From the NCBI GenBank assembly GCA_039619475.1, contig CM077116.1, positions 101,663,164-101,727,163 of the forward strand: 64,000 nt of DNA, written 5' to 3'. The position numbers and the translations under genes are program-made. A model generated the notes under the pieces. It saw only the letters and a program-made list of their open reading frames with translations. It made no database searches and was not told where the DNA came from. Source of the stretch: Icerya purchasi. Taxonomy: Eukaryota > Arthropoda > Insecta > Hemiptera > Monophlebidae. Positions 15,101 through 24,568 of this stretch are shown here, piece after piece. Within the stretch, counting starts at the first letter, position 1. Every line of letters begins with the position of its first letter.

Positions 15101-18100
15101 ATTTTTTATTATTTCCCTATTGTCATGACCTCTTACCTAATCCATTCTTAACATTTTACTCCAAATTAAATTTATCTATTATCCTCTATTGCTTTGCAAA
15201 GTTTTTTTCCTCGCTCTCATTCGATATTCAAATTCCTCAATATCTTGCCACAAAGGTCAAATATATCAGCCGCTATCGGATGCTGTTCAACCTACAAACA
15301 CTCATTAAGTTACAATTATGTTTTCTACGTCCATTCAAACTACTTTTCATAAACGTAAAAGGCAATAAATAAATTAACATATATTCTTTGAAAAGCTAAA
15401 TATTTTTTCAACGAAGGGAAACTTAAACTCCAAGAAAGGATGATTCGTTACCACTGTTTTTTTGTATTCGTTACTTTCAGTGGATGCAAAAACGATTCCT
15501 TCTACTGCATATTAAGTTTTCTTAAGGAAGAAACCTCCTCCAGATATTAATTTTTTGGCACTTTTTTTTATTGCTTTAAAAATTCATTTAATATCTGAAG
15601 AATATATTTCTAAAGTTTTAAGCTTAACAAAAAGTCCTTAAAAGGCCCTGGAAAGTCACCAAAATGATGCGATCCAATATTATCGAGACCAGGTAAACGA
15701 GTACACGCCCTTTGCGGCCTCTACATTTTAATTTCTTAGCCAAACAAGTTCGTTAATTTACTTTTTGAATAATAGGGGGAATTTCAGACGATTGTAAAGA
15801 AAAATTTGGCGTGTGTAACCGTCGTCTTTTGTTTTCACTCAAACAGTTGAGAGCAGAGATGCGCAAACAACTCCGGTAGAGAAGTTGGATATATATGTGT
15901 CCTTTAGGATGTTTTTTTTCGTGCAGTCGAATGTAACTCAAAAAGTAATGAACCAATCAACTTGAAATATTGTACAGATATTCTTTAACTTATTGACCTC
16001 TGCACAAACCTGAAATTTCGTATAAATTATTATAATATTGTTTTTACCGATTTGCTTATGAAAAAAGTGTTTCTTTTTGCCCTTAAATTTTTACTTTTTT
16101 CTCCCTAAATTTAGGTTCATGCCAGCGGAATAACTTATTTTAATGAAAAAAATTTGTTTCGTTGATTTTAAACAACTACAAGCCCTGAACGTTCCAAGGC
16201 GCAAACTCTAGAAGCCGATTTCAAGCACCTCTAGCGCCGCCATTTTGTTTTTTTTACTGATCAAAAATTTTTTTGTATTCATTTGAGCGTCAATATTATT
16301 ATTTAATCTGATTCATTGCAATAAATGCTCTGTTTTTTGTAAAAAATTATTGAAAAACCTGTTGCCTGAAGGAGGGTCCCCCTTTAATAAAATACAAAAA
16401 TGTCCCAACGCCAAAATTTTCATCGCCTTATTTCTCTAATACCAATGCTATATTACTAACAATCATACAACACCTTTTCATCGTCGGTACAAAATTTAAA
16501 TTCATTATTAAAAAATCTGAAATTAATGAATTCGATTATTCTGAATTCGACAGAATTTTCCATGATAAATCCATTATCAAAATTTTAATCACTGCACCAA
16601 CTCCAACAACCTTCGCCCTTTTAATACAAATAAAAAGTAATAATTGAACACTCACTCTAATTCCTATGGGGATCAGAAAAACTTTTTTGTTCCATTTTTA
16701 CATTTACCTCTTACGTAAATTATGCCTTTTGTTAATATAAATAATAATAATATATGCGTTAAGACTCCTTTCATACTTTCCTAGATGTCTTCATGTTCTT
16801 ATAATATTACAAAAAATCAATGAAAGAATCGTTTTTCAATGATTAAAAATAGCAATTTTAGCTGGGTCCAAGTTTTATAAACACATTATAACAAAATTGT
16901 TACATTATTGTTGTATAATAAAATTTACCTTTTTTCAACTTACGCAGAATTAATTTCAATCAATTTTTGTTTACACTAGGTAAAAATATGCACTAATTTT
17001 TGAAAAATCATTTGTATCCAGTTCAAATATGGTAATAACTAAAAAGTATATATTATTTCTTCGCTAAAACAAAAATCAATTCATCTACATACTGTCGATA
17101 TCTTCTTTGCGGTGCACATCAATCGCGAATAGGAAAGCCATATGTACTGTGAACACCACATTATCAAACTCTTTTCCTTCCGTTTCTATATCTGAATTTT
17201 GCAAATATTTGGTTATCCTATTTAAACATACATTGATCTTTTGCTTTAAAAAATTATATTACATTCCAACACCATTTTAGTTTCAACACTTATCGATATT
17301 TAATATAGCATTTCAGTTGCAAAATTTTATTTAGCATACAGTAAAACTTACCAAATAATATTTAAAAAAAAAAAAAAAAAAAAAATGAAATATTGATATT
17401 ATTTGTTTCTGAACTTTTTATAAATTGTAATTTAAACTAAGGTGGTCGAATGAAATTAACAAATACTAAATAGAAAAGACAGACATCAAAAAACTAATAA
17501 CCACTTTTACGTTAATAACACATGTAAAAAAAAGGGGAAAAAAATGTTTGAAAATTTTTAAATTAAAACCATAAAGAATAATTTACACCAAATAAGTACT
17601 TACACAAAAAGTTGTTGTTTACGTAAACCAGTCTGAGCTGAATATAAAAAAACTATTTCAGCCAATAACTGTTTTATATTTTGAAATAAAGTCGTCACGG
17701 TATACTTATGCTTAGGACTACCGAGCGCGCAACTATCCGATAACATCTTCAACTCAACATTAATATTCATCTTGTTCAAAACATCTGTAACATTTAATAT
17801 TTTTAATTTTAAAAAAACAGCTTCTTATATGGATTTCTTCGTCTTAAACGTACAAAATAAAATTCAAAAACTTTAAGCAAAAATATAACAGTAAAAAAAA
17901 AAAAAATCCAACGTTAACCGAAATTTTAACCTATAAAATTACATTCGAACAATTTCAGTAATTTATTGATTACCAATTATGTTTTCTATAAGGCCTTCAT
18001 TGACCAGTTCATCTGTAAATTTCGCTAATAACGCTGGAATACCCGAACCAATTTCAGTATGCCATCGAAACCCACTTCTAGCCTGCATAATAGTTCTTAG

Positions 18101-21100
18101 AGCAGAGATTAGAGATTTATGTCCATCATAATACAGCAAAACAGCTACCAGTCCTCTTGGTAAACCGGGATAATTAGGCATTTGATTTTGAGCTGTAATA
18201 AAACTACATTTATTACTTCGTAAACAATAACGTAATTTATATTTACCATAATTTGACAAATCTACAAAATTATTATACTATAGTCACCCAGAACAGCATA
18301 ACCTTAAGAAACGGTAAGAAATTCGATTTTTAGTTCATGGAAAAAAAAATTACATTTTAAATAATGATGAAACAACAAGAACATATAACGTGTACATTTG
18401 CAAAAACTAAAATGACAAAAAATATACCCTGATTTGAGCAGTATTAAGCAGTTTTTGAATCCGCTACGCGTTTTTAATACAAATAAAAAATAATCTACGT
18501 CTACACACATGTAGTTAATTAAGCATCACAAAAAAATCAATATAAATAAATTGCCCCTCCGGGAGATCATCGCCTTAACGTGGCGAAGGGGTTTTTGTAC
18601 TCCAAGGAATCTGAGAGCTATGCCAGCGGTAGTGTATTCTACCAAAGGGCCTCCAAAGCTGGACGGGTCTTAGATGAGGAGTTAGAAAAAGAATGATCCC
18701 TAGTAGTGAGAGCAGCACTAACAAGTAAAAGAATGGAAGCAAAAATATAATAACGATATTCCAGTGGGCGGTATAAAAATAAGTAAGTTTAGATTTGCAG
18801 ATGACATCGCAATAATAACAGACAGAGAACAAGAATTAAGGTCCTCCCTAAATCAGATGAACCAAATATTTAAAACATATAATATGAAAATAAATTTAAA
18901 AAAAACAACAATAATGAGATGTATTAAAAAAAAAAGATGGTAAAGAAATAGATATAAAAATAAACGGAGAAAAAATAAAACAGGTGGAAAAGCAAAGATA
19001 TCTGGGGAGCATAATAACAGAAGATGGAAGAAGTGATCAAGATACAAAGGAAAAAATAACAATAGAAAAATTAGCATTCAATAAAAAAAAAAACCTCCTA
19101 ACATCTAGAAATATCCAAATAGAAATAAAGAAAAAATTTATTAAAACATTCGTATGGAGTATACTACTAAATAGTTCAGAAACTTGAAATTTGAGTCAGC
19201 GGTTGAGCAATCAACCGGAAACATTCGAAATATGGTGCTGGAGAAAAATGGAGAATATCATGGACGGAAAAAGTAAGGAATGAAGAAGTATTAGATAGAG
19301 TTAAGGAAAAAAGATGTCTATTAAGAAAACTAAAAAAAAGGAGATTTAAACGGATTGAACATATATACAGAAATAATGAATACCTAACACAAATAATAGA
19401 AGAAACCATGGAAGGGAAAAGACCAAAGGGAAGACCAAGGCAGAAATATATAAAACAAATAAAGGAAGACGTGAAGATAGATACGGAGATATAAAGAAAA
19501 TGGCTTTATCCAGGAACTTTTAAAACATGTTTGTCCACCAATCTATCCGTATAGATTGAGAAACTAAGAAGAAGAAATAAATCGCATTTTCTAGTTTCGA
19601 AATTTAAATGCTTAACTTTAACAAAGTAACCAATACAGTTTACAGTATTCAAATTTTCGAAAAATCGATTATTTTTATTATATGTAATACCGTGTTTTTC
19701 ACTTACCGATACATAATAAATTCAAACATACTAATTCATCCATATTGTACATATTGGACAAAACAATCGCTTCCTCAGTTATTTCTTTTGACAACATCGG
19801 AAAATATAATTGCGGTATATTAATTCCTTCCTTTAAACCTTTATTAAGAGTTTCTAAACTTTTTGAATTCTTAGGCTGCAAAAAACATTTGAAAAACAAA
19901 ATACCGATTTTAATGATTATTTGAATATATATATATATATATATATATATTTTTATTAAAGATAGTATATCTTTAATTAAGCCATATCAGTTTACAATAA
20001 ATGATTTTATTGTACCTTATCTGTACTAAGGATACTTCGTTTCTATAAATAAATGAAAACAATAATTAGATAGCAACAATATTATTTCAAACTTAGAACA
20101 CTCTTAGATAAAACCTTCTCTTTTTCACATCTCGTTTAAGTCAAAAATCCAATTCAATCTAAATCATTACTTCTCGCATACTATGAAGTGTAAATACAGG
20201 ACGTAAACTTATTTTTTTTTTTTTTACGTAAATAAAATCCATAAAATACTGAATAATCTAAATCCTTTTCTGCTTATCCCTCCTTAAATTCTAATGAAAA
20301 TATATCTCCTTTAATTTTATATTTTGAGAACACCGAACACATCCCGATTCACATTCTTTATACTTTGTTAAAAAAAAAAAAACCAAATGCACCGTTCCAA
20401 GTAAAAATATTTTATTAAATTATAATCATTATTTCTTTGTATCTTATTTATGCAGATTCTTTTTTCCTCGGCGATCCATCTTAGCTTTTGCATAATTTAT
20501 GCAAGAAAAGAATCTTCCCCAATCTATTATTCACCTTAGCAAGATTTACAATAGTATATTATTTCATCTCCCGTTTTCCTGCTTTCTTCTCAACAAAACC
20601 AAACTAAGCTTTACTTAAATTGTATCAAAAACGGGAACATAAAATTTCATTCTACGTATCAAACTAACCACATGTACATATTTTCAAATTAAAAAAAAAA
20701 ATTAAAGTTAATGGAGAAAACCATATTTTCAAATTCATATTTAATGTTACGCTTAAAAGGTAATATTTATTTATTTTTTTCTAAAAAAAAATAAATTTAA
20801 ACAAGAATTCAATCTTTTAAAGTATATTATCTGATCTTTGATACAAATTTTAGAATAATTTCGTTCGAATATAACTGATTCAAAAGATTAAGTAAAAATC
20901 AAGAATGAGCTGAAAAAAATACATTTTCGTTTCTAAAGTATAATATTTTTCATTTTGTTTCTTTTTTATTTGTAGTATCACAATTTATGTACCGCTCTGG
21001 TACATAGTTCCGACTACTCATAACTATTTAATTCAATCATCCTAGAAAAACGATGAAGATAAATTTTGTTATTGAAATGATTATTTTGTTTTCCCTAATG

Positions 21101-21774
21101 ATTTTTAAAACATTCCTTTTTTTTTAAATTCCTACATAATTAATTGACAGCAGTTCAAAACTGTCAAAATAATTTCAAAACAACAGTTTCTTTTTCATCG
21201 ACTAATTTTAATTCATTATATAAATTACGACTAATTAATCTGTTCGAACAAACTAGACTACAAGAACAAACTTCTGATTTTTCAACGCAAAAATTGAACA
21301 ATTGCAAACATTATCGAATTTCAAAAAAGATGTTCGATAAATGAATTATTTCTTAGAATTAACTTACCGGATTACTGTAAGGATTTAAGAATTCTGATTT
21401 ATACTTTTCAATGGTAAGTTGTAGAGTGCAAAACGCTTCCTCGTCTCCTTTAAGAATGCACGTTTCAACTGTGCTACAGAGTTCTCTATACGGAGTCCAT
21501 GTGTCGAATGATTTAACTGTAAAAAATCGCCGATTAAATTACGAGGTGATTTAAACTGCATATATATAGAAATAAAAAGGAAATAAAAATAAATAACTTT
21601 TTTAAATAGTTAATTTCATTAAAGTATAAAGAAATAAAATGTAAAAAACAACTCTAACTACATACAAATTATTAATCTTAGAAACAATATTTATCTGATA
21701 AACATACCTTCCATTTTCATGATGTTCTTAAAATTACCCTGCATTTTAATTATATTCTGAATACTGTTCTCCAT
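137..21774 (-). CDS. Nup205: Nucleoporin Nup205, N-terminal 805 residues (15 exons, continues past left edge)
   Basis: Scaffold nucleoporin of the inner ring of the nuclear pore (Nup205/Nup192 alpha-solenoid). I joined 15 exons, all GT-AG and phase-consistent: 21774-21708, 21516-21368, 19875-19707, 18192-17974, 17784-17604, 17217-17093, 12258-12094, 7958-7864, 6064-5942, 5183-5013, 4889-4705, 2532-2393, 1887-1649, 1301-1092, 313-137. They sum to 2,415 nt with no internal stop. Family-diagnostic blocks are PGLPRGLVAVLLYYDG (exon 4), KFTDELVNEGL (exon 4), LHGLITDFIVLLP (exon 9), NWNHFFESFHRYHENLR (exons 11-12) and ECRSEEYPLTQAI...LGNGTRPPGFDPY (exon 14). About 805 of the roughly 2,000 residues usual for the family are present. 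The first exon (22 aa) has no obvious homology, so the start is the least certain part. The exon 10 acceptor could lie 3 nt further on. Long introns carry LINE fragments. Confidence 0.93.
314..1091. other. Nup205 intron 14
   Basis: A 778-nt AT-rich intron with GT-AG ends on the minus strand. It includes an (AT)n run at about 1020-1038 followed by a G tract, near the exon 14 donor. Nothing coding was recognised. Confidence 0.7.
2533..4704. other. Nup205 intron 11
   Basis: A 2.2-kb AT-rich intron between exons encoding adjoining solenoid segments. It contains several homopolymer runs (for example oligo(T) at about 3920-3936 and 4532-4547). No transposon protein or RNA gene was recognised. Confidence 0.65.
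6950..7625 (-). mobile_element. RTE-like LINE fragment, reverse transcriptase C-terminal part
   Basis: Reading the minus strand from about 7,620 gives a 3' reverse-transcriptase portion: NRFTYLGSVIEHNGG, then SETWIIRESDRKKINVLEM, FWRRLL, LKRILKYFGHVIRAG and VIIQGRMEGARGRDRP. These match the post-catalytic thumb/tail of arthropod LINE polymerases annotated as endonuclease-reverse transcriptase. Only scattered stops interrupt it (for example near 7,420 and 7,050). The catalytic domain and endonuclease are absent, so this is a dead 5'-truncated copy. It lies in Nup205 intron 8 (7863-6065) in the same orientation as the gene. Confidence 0.8.
9890..9920. repeat. Perfect 11-bp inverted repeat (hairpin)
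   Basis: CTGGCAGGAAA at 9890-9900 is followed, after a 9-nt spacer, by its exact reverse complement at 9910-9920. It is GC-richer than its surroundings and lies just before a LINE 3' fragment in Nup205 intron 7, antisense to the gene. Confidence 0.8.
9955..10235 (+). mobile_element. LINE 3'-terminal fragment (C-terminal zinc-finger region)
   Basis: On the plus strand the sequence reads CALCSTNSVDDLNHSMFEC, followed by PAFFDIRTSSHTDRF and a stop near 10,232. Cys-x2-Cys...His...Cys-P is the usual C-terminal zinc-finger-like end of I/R1/Jockey-type LINE polyproteins. A frameshift separates it from the preceding RFGIAS-like segment. No reverse-transcriptase core remains. It sits in Nup205 intron 7, antisense to the gene. 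Confidence 0.65.
11955..12065 (+). mobile_element. LINE/SINE-like 3' tail with A-rich tandem end
   Basis: About 85 nt of GC-richer sequence (GTGTGGAGGTTGGCCGTGCG onward) pass into an AAAAT/AAATA tandem tail at about 12,040-12,065. This is the form of a non-LTR element 3' UTR plus tail. It ends roughly 30 nt from the Nup205 exon 7 splice donor (minus strand, exon edge 12,094). The family is not determined. Confidence 0.5.
12755..15007 (+). mobile_element. Jockey-type LINE, 5'-truncated and inactive, with poly(A) tail
   Basis: Endonuclease C-terminal end (KPDLIDFF...SDHTSVLLTIS, about 12,870-13,000), linker (about 13,040-13,480), then reverse transcriptase: KKAPGVDEISARVLKEL, SYRPISLLPAIFKLYE, VFLDVAPAFDKVW, QAGVPQGE, and a catalytic box read as FAND (14182-14193) where FADD is expected. 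The thumb region KYLGIHLNKR and a C-terminal domain follow. It ends in a short 3' UTR and an A tract at 14990-15007. Many stops and frameshifts plus the changed catalytic Asp make it dead. It fills much of Nup205 intron 6 (17092-12259), antisense to the gene. Confidence 0.88.
15008..17092. other. Remainder of Nup205 intron 6
   Basis: About 2.1 kb of AT-rich DNA between the LINE poly(A) tail and exon 6. A slightly GC-richer patch at 15,650-15,900 and a 5'-CTCTAGCGCCGCCATTTTG patch near 16,230 resemble interspersed repeat pieces, but I could not assign either. No coding sequence was recognised. Confidence 0.5.
17364..17385. repeat. Poly(A) tract in Nup205 intron 5
   Basis: About 22 consecutive A on the plus strand, between exon 5 and exon 6. 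No retroposon body was recognised beside it. Confidence 0.85.
18552..19574 (+). mobile_element. RTE-like LINE with intact 5' end, internally deleted, AAG-repeat tail
   Basis: It starts with a GC-rich 5' segment (18,553-18,700), then jumps straight into the reverse-transcriptase palm: GGIKISKFRFADDIAIITD, with FADD at 18794-18805. Next come KQRYLGSIITEDGRSDQDTK, IWCWRKME and EGKRPKGRPRQKYI. It ends in a GAAGAAG tail. The 8-mer AAATAAAT flanks it at 18544-18551 and 19575-19582, a probable target duplication, though low in complexity. The endonuclease and fingers are missing between about 18,710 and 18,760. It lies in Nup205 intron 3, antisense to the gene. Confidence 0.82.
19876..21367. other. 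Nup205 intron 2
   Basis: A 1.5-kb AT-rich intron. It has an (AT)n microsatellite at about 19925-19950 and nested inverted repeats near 20,453-20,516 (AGATTCTTTT ... AAAAGAATCT enclosing TTGCATAA/TTATGCAA). No transposon protein was recognised. Confidence 0.6.
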
Positions 21775-22603
21775 CGTTGATGTTAAATAAATCTGATAAT
21801 ATTAAAATAGATGTTAAATTAAAATAACAATATAGTAAACAAACACCCGATAACCGTTATATCAGAATCGACCATTGCATTTTTACCGGTAAGATCGAAA
21901 ATTGTAACCACATTCGATCAAATAACTACAACAATTACAATCACAGATCTTTCATTTTAAATAAGGTTTTGTAGCTGGTCAATTAATTTTAACTAGCGGC
22001 TAGTCCTACAAATTTCGAATACTACACAAGTTATGGAAATAAAAAATAAAAATTTAAACTGCAAGAAGAATTTTCGAATGTTTTAAATTATTATTGTATA
22101 AATGTAGCACTTTAACCTGTGTAAATATTAAAATTAAAATACGAAAATTGAATATTTAATTTCCAGTTTTTAAATTATTATAAATCATTTAATTTAACGA
22201 AAATTTTTTTTTTTTTAATTTTCAAAAACGCAACTAATATTAATAATCCAATTTTATTATAAGAAATAAATTACTTTAGCACAAAATTTTGTTTATGTTG
22301 CATTACCGTTTAAAAACACCGCTGAAGGAACGGATTATTGTACCGTTTATCTACCATGTAAAATAACGTGTATTTTATAAATTATTTTAGTATTTTTTAA
22401 ATTTACCGACAAACCGTATGTGCTGATCTGTGATTTTCAGTTTAAAATCATTTAATTCTAATATGTACGGTTAAAAGCCAATAAACTTACGGAGACGATT
22501 AAACAAAAAAGCAAAACAAAAAGTATAAGTTACCGAAATTCGAATTTTTTTTCGTTATTATCGTTTTATCGGGCTCGTGTAATTAAAACCGCCTGGCTAA
22601 GAT
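21775..22603. promoter_or_regulatory. Divergent Nup205/IntS11 intergenic region, putative bidirectional promoter
   Basis: The 829 bp between the two start codons hold no ORF and no recognisable transposon. The sequence is AT-rich with oligo(T) and oligo(A) runs. The stretch just before the IntS11 start is somewhat GC-richer, and I see no convincing TATA box. That this DNA serves both genes is inferred from the head-to-head arrangement of two housekeeping genes. An untranslated Nup205 leader exon within it cannot be excluded. Confidence 0.5.
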
Positions 22604-24568
22604 ATGCAGGGCATAGAACCGCCGAAAATTTTTGTCACGCCTTTGGGAGCCGGAAGAGATGTTGGCCGCAGCTGTATTCTCGTTCACATGGGCGGTAAAA
22701 CTATTATGTTAGATTGCGGTCTGCATATGGGCTATTTCGGTGAAAAGCGGTTCCCTGATTTTAATATGATTACAAACGATCGGCCGTGTAATAAAATCGA
22801 TTGCGTACTGATAACGCATTTCCACCTGGATCACTGTGGAGCTCTTCCGTACTTCACCGAGGTAATCGGCTACAACGGGCCCATCTATATGAGTCACCCG
22901 ACAAAAGCCATCGCTCCTATTCTCATTGAAGATATGAGGAAAGTATCGGTTGATCGAAAAGGAGAGGTGTGCATGTTTACGACGCAGCAAATTAAAGATT
23001 GTATGAAGAAGGTAATTACTATTAACCTTCATCAGAATGTTCAAGTTGATAAGGACATCAAAATAAAGGCGTATTACGCGGGCCATGTTTTGGGCGCAGT
23101 TATGTTCTGGATAAAGGTGGGTAGCCAAACAGTAGTCTATACCGGCGATTACAATATGACTCCGGACAGACATTTAGGTGCTGCCTGGATCGATAAATGC
23201 CGTCCGGATTTGCTTATCACGGAGTCTACGTATGCAACCACTATTCGGGACTCTAAACGATGCAGAGAAAGGGATTTCTTAAAGAATGTGCACGAATGTG
23301 TCGATCGAGGTGGAAAAATTTTAATTCCGGTATTCGCTCTCGGACGTGCACAAGAATTATGCATTTTGTTGGATACTTACTGGGAAAGAATGAATTTGAA
23401 CGTTCCAATTTATTTCGCGGCCGGACTAACAGAGAAAGGTAACAATTATTACAAACTATTCATAACCTGGACCAACCAGAAAATTAAGAACACATTTGTA
23501 CATCGAAACATGTTCGATTTTCGTCATGTGAGTCCATTCGACAAGTCCTACATCAACAATCCGGGTCCAATGGTTGTATTCGCAACGCCGGGTATGTTGC
23601 ACGCCGGCTTATCGCTACAATTATTTAAAAAATGGGCTCCGAGCGAAAATAATCTTTTGATAATGCCCGGCTTTTGCGTTAAAGGAACCGTCGGTCATAA
23701 GGTAGTCACCGGTCAGAAACGTATCGAATTCGAAAATAATCAGTTCGTCGATGTTAACATGGGTATCGAATATATGTCGTTCTCGGCACATGCCGACGCC
23801 AAAGGAATAATGCAACTGATCCAGTACTGCGAACCGAAAAATGTCATGTTAGTGCACGGAGAAGACGTAAAAATGAAATTTTTAAAACAAAAGATTCAAC
23901 TAGAATGCAACAATTTACCGGTGTACATGCCTCGAAACGGAGAAACAAGTGTCATCAGTGTGCCGTTTACGATATCGGTAGATATTTCGACTAAACTTTT
24001 GAAAGAGGAGGCAGTAAAATATAACTTAATGCCGCCGGATGTGAAGAAGCCCAGAATTATACAGGGCGTTTTGGTGGCAAAACGAAATTCTGTCACGTTA
24101 ATGAATTTAGATGAAGCATGTGCCGAAGCTAAAATTCCAAAACATACGCTGAGGTTAGTATTAAAGTATTATTTTATATATGAGAATAAACGGAACATGC
24201 TATTAGGTTATCAGTGTAGAAAAATGAAGTACATATATATATATATAATCGCGTAAAAAATTTATTCCAAAATTTTCATAACCGTTAACTTTTAAATAAA
24301 TGTCAATGTTTACAGATTTACTTCAACCGTGAAATTGGATTACCTTGGAACAATATCGAAAACAATGGTTAAACTATACAATTTACTGAAAGAAAACTTT
24401 AACGGCATAAATGTGCAACTAACGGATTATTCACTCTTGGTCGAGTCTGTATTGATAAAAGTTGACGGCGCGGAAAGTAAGGAAAAATCTGTGTACGTGT
24501 CATGGACTAATCAGAATGAAGAATTAGGAGCTGCTGTTTTCGACGTTATTGCAAAGTTACGCTGTTGA
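22604..24568 (+). CDS. IntS11: Integrator complex subunit 11 (RNA endonuclease), complete, two exons
   Basis: Metallo-beta-lactamase/beta-CASP endonuclease of the Integrator complex, nuclear, which cleaves snRNA and other nascent Pol II transcripts; a paralogue of CPSF73. Exons 22604-24153 and 24316-24568 join through a GT-AG intron of 162 nt (AG/A gives Arg, reading LRFTSTVKL across the junction) to 600 aa, the family's usual length. Active-site residues are all present: HFHLDH at 72-77, H161 in YYAGHVLG, D182 in TGDY, E207 in TEST, H396 in SFSAHAD and H418 in VHGE. The beta-CASP section contains [11 protein letters not shown] and TPGMLHAG. The C-terminal dimerisation region ends in [12 protein letters not shown]. 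Without the splice, the first exon reads into a 550-aa ORF with a low-complexity tail; I prefer the spliced form because it restores family homology. The CDS is clearly richer in GC than its surroundings. It is divergent from Nup205. A few substitutions fall at usually invariant positions (GRDVGRS, GLTEKGN, GFCVKG). Confidence 0.96.

Noticed and set aside
16225..16245. GCGCCGCCATTTTG patch resembling a YY1-type promoter motif
   Set aside because: It is a single motif deep inside a large intron with no start or open frame; more likely part of an interspersed repeat.
18853..19409. Leu/Phe-rich minus-strand frames suggesting membrane proteins
   Set aside because: They are the antisense of an A-rich plus-strand LINE; the plus strand has clear reverse-transcriptase motifs.
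22709..24096. Several open frames on the minus strand and in other plus frames within IntS11
   Set aside because: They are overlapped by the conserved IntS11 frame and show no family resemblance; shadows of a coding exon.
24154..24256. Extension of IntS11 first exon to a 550-aa protein ending in an Ile/Tyr-rich tail
   Set aside because: The extension is intron read-through across an (AT)n run. Splicing 24153 to 24316 restores the conserved C-terminus.
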